Assembly (NCBI GenBank): GCA_029582165.1
Contig: CM055871.1
Coordinates: forward strand, 32,129,802 to 32,193,801
Direction of reading: 5' to 3'
Source of the DNA: Portulaca oleracea
Lineage: Eukaryota; Streptophyta; Magnoliopsida; Caryophyllales; Portulacaceae
Length of the DNA: 64,000 bases
In this document: positions 24,101-33,499 of the stretch, in pieces
Layout of the letters: every line of letters begins with the position of its first letter
Position numbering within the stretch: position 1 is the stretch's first letter
Program-made: the position numbers and the translations under genes
The notes under the pieces: model-generated
What the model saw: only the letters and a program-made list of their open reading frames with translations
Databases searched by the model: none
What the model was told of the DNA's origin: nothing

Positions 24101-25945
24101 CCCACAGAAGGCCGTAAAAGGAAGAGTGGTGGCGGATTTTCTGGCTGAACTACCCGTAGAGGAAGCTTATGAGGAAGAACTCGAATTTCCTGATGAGGAA
24201 ATATTTCAAACGCAGAAAGAAACTTGGGAAATGTATTTTGATGGCGCCTCTAATCAAAGTGGATATGGAGTAGGAATCATTCTGATCTCACCCGAAGGAG
24301 CACATACTCCAATTTCGGTGAAATTGGATTTTGAAGCCACCAACAATGTGGCTGAATATGAAGGATGCATCATTGGTATGCAAGCTGCGGTAGAGATGGG
24401 CATAAAGAGCATAAGAATATTCGGTGATTCAAGTCTCATAATAAATCAAGTTTCCAATAAATGGAAAGTGAAGAATGAAGCTTTAGCACCTTATCGCCTA
24501 TGTGAGAGATTTAGCAGACATTTCGATCAGATAGCGTTCACTTATTTGCCTCGGGAGCATAATGAATTAGCGGACGCCTTGGCCAAGCTATCATCCTTGC
24601 TGAATATCCCGAGAGGAGAGCTGTGTCTATGCCTATATGCGTAGAACGAAGGGATCAACCGCTTATGTGTACTCTTTGGAGGTTTGTGAGGTGGACTCGA
24701 CTGTTGGTATTATGATATATACCAAGATTCTCACCAAAGGGGCTTACCCTGGAGGTTCTACTACGAGGTCACAAAGAGCAATTAGACTCTTGGCTTCACA
24801 GTATTGCCTAATTCAAGGTCAACTGTACAAGAAAACCGACATGGGCATCAATTTGCTTTGTCTGGGACAAGATGAGGCCCAGAACTTGATGGGAGAAGTT
24901 CATGGAGGAGAATGTGGTCCGCATATGAATGGACGGATGTTGTCCAAGAAGATTCAAAGAATGGGGTACTACTGGTCAACTATGGAAGCTGATTGTCACG
25001 ATTACGTGAAGAAGTGCTACAAGTGTCAAATTTATGCGAACTTGCAACACCAACCCCCTTCATTTTTGACAACTTTGACATCGCCTTGGCCGTTTTCGAT
25101 ATGGGGCATTGATATCATAGGGAAGATCACTCCTAAAGGAACAGGAGGACATGAATATGTGCTTGTAGCCATTGACTACTTCACAAAATGGGTGGAGGCG
25201 GCATCTTATGCAAAATTGACTTCTAACCACGTCACTAAGTTCATACTTAGAAACATAATATGTCGTTATGGAGTTCCATGAGTTGATAAGTGATAATGGA
25301 GTTCACTTTAAAAGGAGACAGCAGAATTGTTAGCAAAATACAAGATCCAACATCATAGATCTTGGTATATCGGCCTCGCACAATGGAGCGGTTGAGGCAG
25401 CTAACAAGAACATTACCAGGATAATAGAGAAAATGGCCACGACTTATAAGGATTGGCCAGATAAGTTACCTTTCGCCTTGTGGGGCTATCGAACTTCTAT
25501 TCGTACATCCACCGGAGCAACTCCTTACTCTTTGGTATACGGAATAGAAGCGGTGTTGCCAGTAGAGGTGGCAATACCTTCACTGCGAATTGTAGTGGAA
25601 AGTCAGATTCCAGAAGCGGATTGGGCTAAAGCTAGGTATGAGGAATTGGTTAACATCGACGAAAGGAGACTCAGGGCCATGCACAATGTCCAGATATACC
25701 AGAATCGTGTGTCCAGGGCATTTAACAGGAAGGTCAAACCAAAAGACCTTGGAGAGGGTGACATGGTTCTGAAGGAGATAAGGGCACCTATTCAGGACCC
25801 GAGAGGAAAGTTTAGGCCCAATTGGATGGGTCCATACATCATAAAAGAGGTCCTTCCAGGAGGGGCTGTGAAGTTAGTTGATCTGGAGGGTGAAGAGTAT
25901 GCTCAGCTGACTAATTTAGATCAGCTAAAGAAGTTTTATGCATAA
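21160..25945 (+). pseudogene. pol: pol polyprotein, copy 2 (PR-RT-RH-aRH-INT), frameshifted
   Basis: The best preserved pol in the window. Protease has DNGSAVN at 21,344-21,364. RT runs about 23,020-23,700 with YVDD at 23,358-23,369. RT-linked RNase H is about 23,760-24,130 and ends VVADFLAELP. The extra archaeal-type RNase H is about 24,222-24,620, with EMYFDGASNQSGYGVG, GDSSLIINQV and HNELADALAKL. Integrase is about 24,900-25,945 with H-H-C-C (GECGPHMNGR, CHDYVKKCYKCQ), WGIDIIG, SDNG and GAVEAANKN. Breaks occur near 22,350, 22,650, 22,910, 23,183, 24,640, 25,278 and 25,370. No chromodomain is seen, as expected for Tat. Confidence 0.88.
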
Positions 25946-26225
25946 GGGTAAAAGTGGATACAACAACCGTGATCGTAACCGGAACTATCCCAAGTTATTA
26001 GCCACTGACTTATTAAGTCAGCAACTAAATACTATCGTTTGAACTACGATGGCCTGATTCCATGTAATGTGGATACGTAGGAAGCTTTTCTAAAGTCCGG
26101 CCCAAATAAATAAAAATTTCCCGATAATTTATTTTGGTTATCCGTTTTTAGTCCTTGAAGCAACATGAGCTCTTCGCGATTCATGCAGCTTAAGACCTTT
26201 ATAGGGCTTTAATAGTATCCGGGCC
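25946..26225 (+). other. Post-pol noncoding region
   Basis: Non-coding. Contains GAACTACGATGGCCTGATTC and GTGGATACGTAGGAAGC, words commonly found just downstream of pol in plant gypsy elements. Confidence 0.55.
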
Positions 26226-26690
26226 AAGGTGAATCCATGCGGATTTTGTGAACCTTTAGCCCGAAATACTCACGATATTTTCGGAGCAGTTTTGGGGCAA
26301 ATCCACGCGGATTTAGACCTTGCTCGACCCAGTTCCCTAGGTACATCCATGCGGATTTTGCGAACTCTTAGCCCGAAATACTCACGATATTTTCGGAGCA
26401 GTTTTGGGGCAAATTCACGCGGATTTCAAACCATATTCGGCCCGTTTTCCCTATTAAATCCATGCGGATTTTGCGAACTCTTAGCCCGAAATACTCACGA
26501 TATTTTCGGAGCAGTTTTGGGGCAAATTCACGCGGATTTCAAACCATATTCGGCCCGTTTTCCCCATTAGATCTACGTGGATTTTTGCGAACCTTTAGCC
26601 CAGAATACTCACGATATTTTCGGAGCAGTTTTGGGGCAAGTCCGCACAGATCTTTTAGGACCCAACATCTTAGGATCCACGCGGATTCGG
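26226..26690 (+). repeat. About 113-bp tandem repeat, four units
   Basis: Units begin at 26,231, 26,346, 26,457 and 26,572 (spacing 115, 111, 115). Each carries ATCCATGCGGATTTTGCGAA, a TCACGATATTTTCGGAGCAG block and ACGCGGATTT. The last unit is more divergent. Repeats between pol and the 3' LTR are known in Retand-like elements. Confidence 0.88.
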
Positions 26691-27082
26691 TTATCAATAC
26701 GACCCAAAATACTCATTTTTAGAGCAATTCAGGCGATCCGCGCGGATCCCCGGCTTTCCTAGGCTCATTCGTTTTCGAAAATCTACGCGGATCTACTTAA
26801 CGACCCGGATACTCACTTGATTTTGTCGGAGCAGTTCCGATCGGATCCACGCAGATTTTGTTTTCCCAGGCCTAACTTTAATTCTTATGGGTTACTTTCT
26901 TGATGCAAAAAATCCTCGTGGATTTTGCATTTCGATTGGAAATAAATTTTCTATGTGCAGAAGTCCATGGGATTTCACATATGTAATGGAAAATGCTGGA
27001 ATACCGTGAAATGTTATTAATCTAAAAGAAAGAAAGAGCATGCAAATTTACGATTTGCTACTCGAACGTTCATCAGCATCTC
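26691..27082 (+). other. 3' noncoding region of gypsy element
   Basis: No gene. Carries further ATCCGCGCGGATCC-like palindromes (about 26,733, 26,780 and 26,850) spaced by AT-rich sequence. Confidence 0.5.
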
Positions 27083-28006
27083 AAAAAATAAAAAACGCTC
27101 AAAAAAAAAAAAAAGGGGCAAAGCAAATCCATCGCTTTTTTAGTTTTAGGTTCAGATCCTTCCTCCCGTAAAGATACACTTCGGGATCTCTCCTTAATGG
27201 TTGAATCACTGGGGGCTTCCTCTTTGCCCTTCCCGATAGTTTTTTCCCCGAAACGCGTTGTACTAGGAGGGCGAGATCCGGTGGCCAATGGGTTCAATTC
27301 TCTCTTCCTGTTCTTTTAACTGCTTCCTAATAGCAGGATCTTTCTCCGTAATCCATGGGCGATAGGCCATAGATACATGAGCGCTTCCTCCTGTCATAGG
27401 AACAATGAGGTAGTCCTTCTTCCAATAGTCCTGCCAAGATCGAACCTTGGAAGTGTCTTAGGATTAGGCTGAATGCAGTCCAATGGAGGGATACATTGTT
27501 TTCTCCTGATTTGACGTCTGGCTCGAAGTAGTAGGTGGTATATGCCAGACCCATAAGTCTCACCAAAGGGCATCAATGATCGACGATGACCACTTCTCGT
27601 ATTCTCCACCAGGCGTTGACCATTCGGAATGTGGCTTCGTTCTTAGAAGGCGTCAAGAAGCAGGTGTGCTCCATCAACCATATCTACAAAGGAAGAAAAG
27701 AGGGTCCACCTAAAGCAGCAGGGGGCTTCCTGAAAATTCGCTTTCAGATTCTTCACAAATTCGATCCAAGCCCATGATAGTATCGTTGGCGCCAGAGTTT
27801 GATCACCACGGAGGCTTTCACTAGTATTGATTAACGAAGCCGGACCACTATTGGTGCCACCACGGTAAAAACAGAACCCACTTAATAAGCATAGGGCTAA
27901 GACCCTAACTTTTTTCTCAATATATTCGCTTCTCCTGAATAAGGAAATCAAGGGCAGAAAGTTTACCCTTTCACCCTCCAAGATCTTTTTTAGGTCCACG
28001 TGAGCA
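27083..28006 (-). pseudogene. Antisense ORF relic of Tat/Retand-type element, copy 1
   Basis: On the strand opposite pol the segment reads MDLKKILEGERVNFLPLISL, then LAPTILSWAWIEFVKNLKAN, and after a frameshift REVVIVDHCPLVRLMGLAYT and LLRARRQIRRKQCIPPLD. The arrangement (leucine-rich stretch with PTIL-W followed by a QIRRKQ-IPP motif) resembles the extra antisense ORF of Retand/Tat elements, whose protein family (plant-mobile-domain-like) has no settled function. Frameshifts at about 27,650 and 27,400 break it. A duplicate of its 3' two-thirds lies at 30,655-31,342 in the same orientation. The family call is tentative. Confidence 0.5.
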
Positions 28007-28009
28007 GAT

Positions 28010-29020
28010 TTGGACCCGATGTCGGTTTCGCACAGATATGGGTCAGAGTGGAGCCCATCTAATTTCCCGCAGTTTTGTCAAATTGCAGGGCTAATTAAAG
28101 GCCCGAGTTGTTTATTTGCGAGCAGGCTTGTTATGTACTCAAGAATTATTTGCTTCCGGCAAAGTTTACTGAAATCAACTTTTGTTTTGACCACAGCTCA
28201 GCGTCCTGCCTCAGTTATTGTGTCTGTGCATTGCATGTAGTCATAATAGGTTAGCATTTGCATCATGGTCTGCATGAGTCAAATAATAAGCAACGATTTT
28301 GTCTAAGCATTATACATGTAAAATCATTTAATCGCCACGAAACCAGTCTATATATTCGGGCACGAGAAACCAAAGCGTCGGCCGGCGAGGATCTTGCCCA
28401 GTGAAGAAATCCCATCCATCAGCCGCCCAAGAGGCAGAAGATCAATCTGGTGGGTACCCTCCAGTGTTGGGTTCCTTGTTCCAAGAGGAGCTGGGAGCAT
28501 CATATGTATGAACTCGCCCGACCTCATCAACATGAAGGGAAACCCGGATAATGTTCTTGCAAGGCGGGAGCCCACAAGACCGGCGTTAAACTCCAATTAT
28601 CGTCACGAGGATTTTTGGCCTGACAATTCAAAATTCAGGATTTCATTTTTAAACATGCAAGTCCAAAACTTAACAGATTTAAGTTCAAGACTCGGTAATG
28701 TGTGCATGGGTTTGACTATCCTAGAACAAGCTTTGTCACCCAACACATATTCTCAAGCAAGAAGAAATGCAAAAGAAAAGGCTCAAAACCACAGAGAGCT
28801 GCGCGGATTTGTACACAATTTCAGCAGAAATTTCAACAAAATGGCTCAAAATCATCGAGAACCACGCAGGATTTACCTGAAATTGGGTGAAACTCCGAGA
28901 TGAGCACGGCGCGATGTATCATATCCTCTCTCTTCCCCTATCTTATCCTACTTCATTTTATTTTACTTCCATTTTATCATACAAATCGATACTTACAAAT
29001 TCTTTCTTTTTCAGAAAATC
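28010..29020. other. Unassigned part of the 3' region
   Basis: Contains a + ORF at 28,394-28,903 (169 aa) and a - ORF at 28,348-28,596 (82 aa). Neither has a pattern I recognise. They lie between the antisense ORF relic and the 78-bp repeats, so at best they are element-encoded remnants. Confidence 0.4.
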
Positions 29021-29030
29021 TACGGCCCGA

Positions 29031-29360
29031 CAACATCCAGCAATTCAACCAGCATCGGACTACCTCCGGTCAAGAAATCCAAGCTACCCTTGGAAGCAGA
29101 AGCCTGGACAACATCCAGCAATTCAACCAGCATCGGACTACCTCCGGTCAAGAAATCCAAGCTACCCTTGGAAGCAGAAGCCTGGACAACATCCAGCAAT
29201 TCAACCAGCATCGGACTACCTCCGGTCAAGAAATTCAAGCTACCCTTGGAAGCTGAAGCCTGGACAACATCCAGCAATTTAATCAGCATCGGACTACCTC
29301 CGGTCAAGAAATCCAAGCTACCCTCGGATCGCTCAAGCCTGGACAACATCCAGCAATTAA
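29031..29360 (+). repeat. 78-bp tandem repeat, four full units plus partial
   Basis: The word ACATCCAGCAATT recurs with a spacing of 78, 78, 78 and 79 bp (ATCCAG at 29,035, 29,113, 29,191, 29,269 and 29,348). Since 78 is a multiple of three, frames stay open through the array on both strands, giving overlapping ORFs that are probably fortuitous. The array ends about 85 bp before the polypurine tract. Confidence 0.9.
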
Positions 29361-29442
29361 AGTTAACATTTGGACTACCTCCAGTTAACTACGACACTTC
29401 TCAAGATATATACTTTGACTTTCGTCTTACCTGCACTCGACC

Positions 29443-29451
29443 AAAGTGGGG
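29443..29451 (+). other. Polypurine tract before 3' LTR
   Basis: AAAGTGGGG lies four bases upstream of the position equivalent to the LTR start (TGTAGACACAAAATTC on the minus-strand copy at 31,442). It would prime plus-strand DNA synthesis. Confidence 0.6.
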
Positions 29452-29454
29452 CTA

Positions 29455-30655
29455 ATCAGACACAAAATTCATCGAGTAGAAACGACGGCACACTGAGCCC
29501 AGGCTCACGTAGATTTAGCAGATACGGGCCCAGCAGAATTCACTCAGCACAAAATGCAGAACGAGCCCATTTCAAGCCAAGAGAGTCGCGCGGATTTTCA
29601 TCACAAGCCTCACGTGGATCCAAGCCCCAGTTCGGATGGGATCCGCGCGGATTTGATAACTTGACCCAAAATATCATGAAATCCGCGCGGATTTCATTTT
29701 TGGTCCCGGGTTAAAGTCACGCGGATTTTTGGAGCCCAATATTCAGACGGGATGGCGCGGATTTTCGGCCCAATTTCAGATGGGATCCGCGCAGATTTAC
29801 TAACCAGACCCGGAGTATACCCAGACCCGACATATCATGAAATCCGCGCGGATTTCATTCTTTGGTCCCGGGTCAGACTCACGCGGATTTTTGTAATTTC
29901 TGGGCCAAACAGGAGAACGGCCGGCCCAAGTACTGGGATAGGAAAATCTGCGCGGATTTCCTTGACCTAACCTAGTTTGCTGCCTATAAAAGGATCCGCG
30001 CAGATCCTGTGAAAGGGGGGGACGAAAAAAAAGAGTTTACGGAAAGGATTCTGACAAAAACTGAGAGAAACACCTTCGAGGGTCGACTGCAGGAAATCCG
30101 CACGGATTTCCGTGTAATACTACCACAGTTCAAAACAATTTGGGTAAAGACGTCGGGAATCTCTCGAGGCTTGCCAAATCCGCGCGGATTTGGTAGGTTT
30201 CTACCTTAGTTTTTTTCTTTTTCAGTTTTCTCTTTCGGTTGTAACAATGTAGATCGATAACCCCGCCCGATGTATTTTTTTTATTTTGTACTCGTTCAGA
30301 CTTTATTATTGATTTTTATGCATGCATTGTTTTTTTTTAATTTCTGGTGACAACCTTTTAGTTTTTTTTTACTCTTTCTTAAACCCGACCTAGTAAGGGC
30401 CGCTTCGGCGGACGATGCAAGGGCACCCCCCTACATCGATACCTTTACCCCCGAATCCGAATTTCGGTTCGAGACCGGAGTTAATCCCTATTTTTGTTAA
30501 TTTTTATAAAATTAACTGGCGACTCCTTTTATTTTTTTTATGTGAATTAACGTTTTTCAGGCTCAAAACACCGTCCTGAAATCTGCATGGATTTCAGTGG
30601 TGGCACGAATCTTGTCGAAATCGCGTGGATTTACGGTCGATGTTTGGAATCTTGT
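29455..30655 (+). mobile_element. 3' LTR of gag-pol copy 2, 3'-truncated
   Basis: Starts with a mutated terminus followed by AGACACAAAATTC. U3 is packed with ATCCGCGCGGATT palindromes and holds a TATA box. The downstream part (CTACATCGATACC, GGTTCGAGACCGGAG, AAATTAACTGGCGACTCC) matches 10,791-10,880. Beyond about 30,540 similarity fades, and near 30,655 it joins the second antisense ORF copy at a poly(A) run, so the true LTR end CCCTACA is missing. Confidence 0.7.
29985..29992 (+). promoter_or_regulatory. LTR TATA box
   Basis: TATAAAAG in GCTGCCTATAAAAGGATCC, about 530 bp into the LTR, the likely RNA polymerase II promoter of the element. Confidence 0.7.
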
Positions 30656-31342
30656 CAAAAAAAAAAAAAAAACGCTCAACAAAAAAAACAAAAAGGCAAA
30701 GCGACTTGATCCATCGATCTTTTTTAGGTTGGATCCTTCCTCCCGTAAAGATACACTTCGGGATCTCTCCTTAATGGTTGAATCACTGGGGGCTTCCTCT
30801 TTGCCCTTCCCGATAGTTTTTTCCCCGAAACGCGTTGTACTAGAAGGCCGAGATCCGGTGGCCAATGGGTTTAATTTTCTTTTCTTTTAACTGCTTCCTA
30901 ATAGCAGGATCTTTCTCCGTAATCCATTGGCGATAGGCCATAGATACATGAGTGCTTCCTCCTGTCATAGGAACAGCGAGGGTAGTCCTTCTTCCAATAG
31001 TCCTACCAAGATCGAACCTTGGAAGTGTGTTAGGATTAGGCTGAATGCAGTCCAATGGAGGGATGCATTGTTTTCTCCTGATTTGACGTCTGGCTCGAAG
31101 TAGTAGGTGGTATATGTCAGACCCATAAGTCTCACAAAAGGGCATCAATGATCGACGATGACCACTTCTCGTATTCTTCACCAGGCGTTGACCATTCGGA
31201 ATGTGGCTTCGTTCTTAGAAGGCGTCAAGAAGCAGGTGTGCTCCATCAACCATATCTACAAAGGAAGAAAAGAGGGTCCACCTAAAGCAGCAGGGGGCTT
31301 CCTGAAAATTCGCTTTCAGATTCTTCACAAATTCGATCCAAG
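30655..31342 (-). pseudogene. Antisense ORF relic, copy 2
   Basis: A near-duplicate of 27,083-27,775 in the same orientation, starting at an A-rich run shared with copy 1 and ending at AATTCGATCCAAGCCC. The longest minus frame reads LLRARRQIRRKQCIPPLD and continues VPMTGGSTHVSMAYRQWITE. At its right edge the relic runs straight into an inverted primer-binding site, whereas copy 1 continues into more ORF sequence, so a deletion joined the two parts. Confidence 0.55.
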
Positions 31343-31442
31343 CCCCAGTGGAGTCGCCACTGTAGGGCCCGTATCTGCTAAATCCACGTGAGCCTGGGCT
31401 ACTGGTGCTGTCTGTTCTACTCGACTGAATTTTGTGTCTACA
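31343..31442 (-). mobile_element. Inverted primer-binding site plus 82-bp mini-LTR
   Basis: 31,343-31,359 is the reverse complement of the tRNA-Arg primer-binding site with a perfect 17-nt match. 31,361-31,442 holds, on the minus strand, the LTR start TGTAGACACAAAATTC fused to the LTR end GGGCCCTACA. The fusion lies at GGGCCC, which occurs both near the LTR start (about 29,532) and at its end, implying an internal LTR deletion at 6-bp microhomology. Confidence 0.8.
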
Positions 31443-31447
31443 GATAT

Positions 31448-31990
31448 GTTTATCAAAAAATAAAACAAAGAACACCCTAACAAATTTCGTATCATGCACT
31501 CTTGAAATCGAGCACCGAAGAAAGAAAGAGATTAACATATATTTGCAATGAAATTGAAAAACGATAAATAACTCAAAAAAATATACTATATCAGGTAAGT
31601 ATCTTGGCCTAAACCTTCTAGGGGTATTCGCGAGCTGTTAAGCAGTAGTCTAGGTGAGTATCTTGGTCAAAACTTTCAAGGGGTATGGTTCGGTGCTAGT
31701 TGCTGAAGTTACGCCTATGTAAAATGAGATTAGAGATGCGGTTCTTAGATGTCACAGACGAATCATTTTCGAGGAAGATAGTCTAGTTCTTATTAATGCG
31801 GTGAAAGGAGTGTTCCAAGTGCCTTGGAAGATTGCTAAATTAATTCAAGATATTCATTTGTTTATGGTGGTATGTTCGGATATTCAAATTTCTCATATTT
31901 TTTGTGAAGGAAATCGTGCTATAGAATGACTTGCTAAATTTGGTGTTTCATTACAATTTGCTTGTTGTTTTAATACTCGTTTTCATATAT
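31448..31990 (+). pseudogene. Degenerate RNase H (RVT_3-type) repeat, copy B
   Basis: Continuation of the repeat split by the composite. Matches 3424-4100 with deletions. The RNase H relic reads IRDAVLR, then SLVLINAVKGVFQVPWKIAK and LAKFGVSLQFACCFNTRF, with stops and indels. After 31,990 it diverges from copy A exactly where copy A meets the CACTA terminus. Confidence 0.65.
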
Positions 31991-31995
31991 AGTTT

Positions 31996-32855
31996 ATTTT
32001 TAATTGTAAGTGAGAATGTACTTGAAAGAACTTTTGAAAAGTGGTTTCATGATATTCATTGATTACCTGAGATAAAAAAAAATACTGTATAAGTCATTAA
32101 AAATATTATATGAAACACTTATAAAAAGAAGTAATTAAGCATTGATGCTCTGATAGTTGTTAGTAAATCAGGCATAGAATGGAATGTACAAAAAGGTTGC
32201 TAGAACTGTTAGAGGTAGTTAACACCGTATTAACTTGTGTTTAGCGCCTGATTGGCGTGTGTAAATAGCTGCCCTCTCTCTCTTCTGGGTATTCGCATGA
32301 AATAAGAAAACCGGGTGATGACAGGATTAGGAGTCTTGTCCCAAGACGCTTGTTAAGCTTTACTGCGTTTGATATGTCAATGAACACAAATAATACTCTA
32401 ATCGAATAAACCATGTTCGTTAGACATATTTCAGACATTTGTCTAAAATATAAAAAATAATAGACGAAATTATAACTTAACGAAATTTATATGTAATATT
32501 ATGGTTATAGAACTCAACCATATCATTTTATTTCAATTTAATATATAGTAATATAGTTTTAATGATAGTTCAAGACACTTAAAAGGTGTGTTGCTGCAAG
32601 ACTCCTATCATTTTCGAAAGAAAAGGGCGATGATAGGAGTCTTGTCCAAAACACTTGTTAAGTGTCGACTTACCCTTTTTCAAATTAGTATTTTTAATGA
32701 TTTTGACACAAATTTTTTTAATAATAAATATTAATTATCAATTATAAGAAATTTTACTTGCGTTCGATATGTCCTTGAGAAAAATGATACCTAAATCGAA
32801 TCAACCCCGTTCGTTAGGCATATTTTAGGCATTTTTTGAGAAAAACTATTATCAT
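31996..32855. other. Intergenic; copies of a dispersed repeat
   Basis: No gene. Motifs TAGGAGTCTTGTC near 32,330 and 32,635 and CGTTAGGCATATTTTAGGC near 32,810 recur at 58,445-58,680 (inverted) and 63,320-63,540, defining an AT-rich repeat of unknown class. Confidence 0.5.
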
Positions 32856-32872
32856 GATTTTTGTCATATGTT

Positions 32873-33487
32873 TTTTTCGATAATTAGCAAGCCAAAAAGG
32901 CTAAGTAAACATCAAAGATGCTACAAGATCGCAAAAACAGCAGAAACTTAGAATCCAACAACCAAAGAATAACACCAAAACCACAACAAAAGACTACAAC
33001 AAAGCAAAAGAAAACAACTATCAAATAAGATTCTTTTTTTTTCCAATATATCATCTTTGAAGGCTTTAGTCACAGTCTCCTGATCATCACGAGACAACTT
33101 TAACCGACACACAAGTTTTGCCGCTTTACAAGCTTCCTCATCCAGTCTCTCCAAGGAGAGATCCACTGCATTCAAAGATCTCTCCGCAGAACTATCAACC
33201 ACATCATTATTGTTAGAATAGCTTCGAGAAGGCTTCTTAACACCTTTAACACAACTAGGGTCGCTTGAACGGGCTCTACCCGAAGCTCTACTAACCAAAC
33301 TCCACTTCGGGTTCCACAACAAATTTACCTTCTTTTTTTGACGGCTTTTGACTTTGAAGGCCTTAAGAGAAGAAACCTCAGCATCAAGAGGAAAAGAGCA
33401 AAGCACCACACCAACAGTTTTGCCAGGCGGGTCACTAACAGTGCGCTCGCTATCAGAAAGAGCCACCATAGTAGCACCATCTTCCCC
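32873..33487 (-). mobile_element. Short L1-type retroposed insert with 17-bp TSD
   Basis: Flanked by GATTTTTGTCATATGTT at 32,856-32,872 and 33,488-33,504, a 17-bp direct duplication. On the minus strand the insert ends CTAATTATCGAAAAAAA, an oligo(A) end like that of the LINE at 38.4-41.0 kb (CTAATCGAAAAAAAAA). It is 615 bp, consistent with a 5'-truncated or deleted LINE or a retroposed transcript. Confidence 0.8.
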
Positions 33488-33499
33488 GATTTTTGTCAT
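32948..33499 (-). CDS. Hypothetical ORF in retroposed insert (183 codons)
   Basis: An open frame covers almost the whole insert. The first ATG lies inside the flanking target duplication, so the first four codons (MTKI) come from host DNA; the first ATG inside the insert starts MVALSDSERTV. The protein is basic and serine-rich in the middle (WNPKWSLVSRASGRARSSD), then acidic and helical (RLDEEACKAAKLVCRLKLSR), and ends in a hydrophobic cysteine/leucine-rich tail. I recognise no domain. Given the context it is most likely part of a LINE ORF1 or a retroposed coding fragment, and it may not be expressed. Confidence 0.35.
   Translation of the reverse strand: MTKIGEDGATMVALSDSERTVSDPPGKTVGVVLCSFPLDAEVSSLKAFKVKSRQKKKVNLLWNPKWSLVSRASGRARSSDPSCVKGVKKPSRSYSNNNDVVDSSAERSLNAVDLSLERLDEEACKAAKLVCRLKLSRDDQETVTKAFKDDILEKKRILFDSCFLLLCCSLLLWFWCYSLVVGF

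Larger units (their letters stand above)
9908..31442. mobile_element. Rearranged Tat/Retand-like Ty3/gypsy composite
   Basis: Outer ends are TGTAGGGCCCGCC at 9908 and TTGTGTCTACA ending at 31,442, flanked by the 5-bp duplication GATAT (9903-9907; 31,443-31,447). Joining the flanks across one GATAT recreates GAGATATGTTTATCAAAAA, which matches the uninterrupted repeat at 3418-3436. Contents: LTR pieces in both orientations, primer-binding sites complementary to a tRNA-Arg 3' end, two tandem gag-pol copies on +, tandem repeats, an antisense ORF relic and a + 3' LTR. A second RNase H domain after the RT-linked one marks the Tat lineage; antisense ORF plus 3' tandem repeats resemble Retand. All coding parts are broken. 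Confidence 0.85.

Noticed and set aside
26226..26762. ORFs of 61-113 codons with repeated CGFCEPLARNTHDIF-like peptides
   Set aside because: They are translations of the 113-bp tandem repeat, present in several frames.
29031..29360. Regularly spaced repeats considered as a CRISPR array
   Set aside because: Units are contiguous tandem copies without variable spacers, and the genome is a plant's.
28887..29455. Four overlapping ORFs with a 26-residue periodic peptide
   Set aside because: They result from a 78-bp tandem repeat without stops and lie in the 3' noncoding part of the retroelement. Reported as a repeat, not as CDS.
30520..30540. TGGCGACTCC after AAATTAAC, considered as the true primer-binding site and LTR end
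   Set aside because: Only 10 nt match tRNA-Arg. The longer 17-nt match follows CCCTACA at 31,359 (inverted) and, mutated, at 11,300, and that pair agrees with the composite's outer termini.
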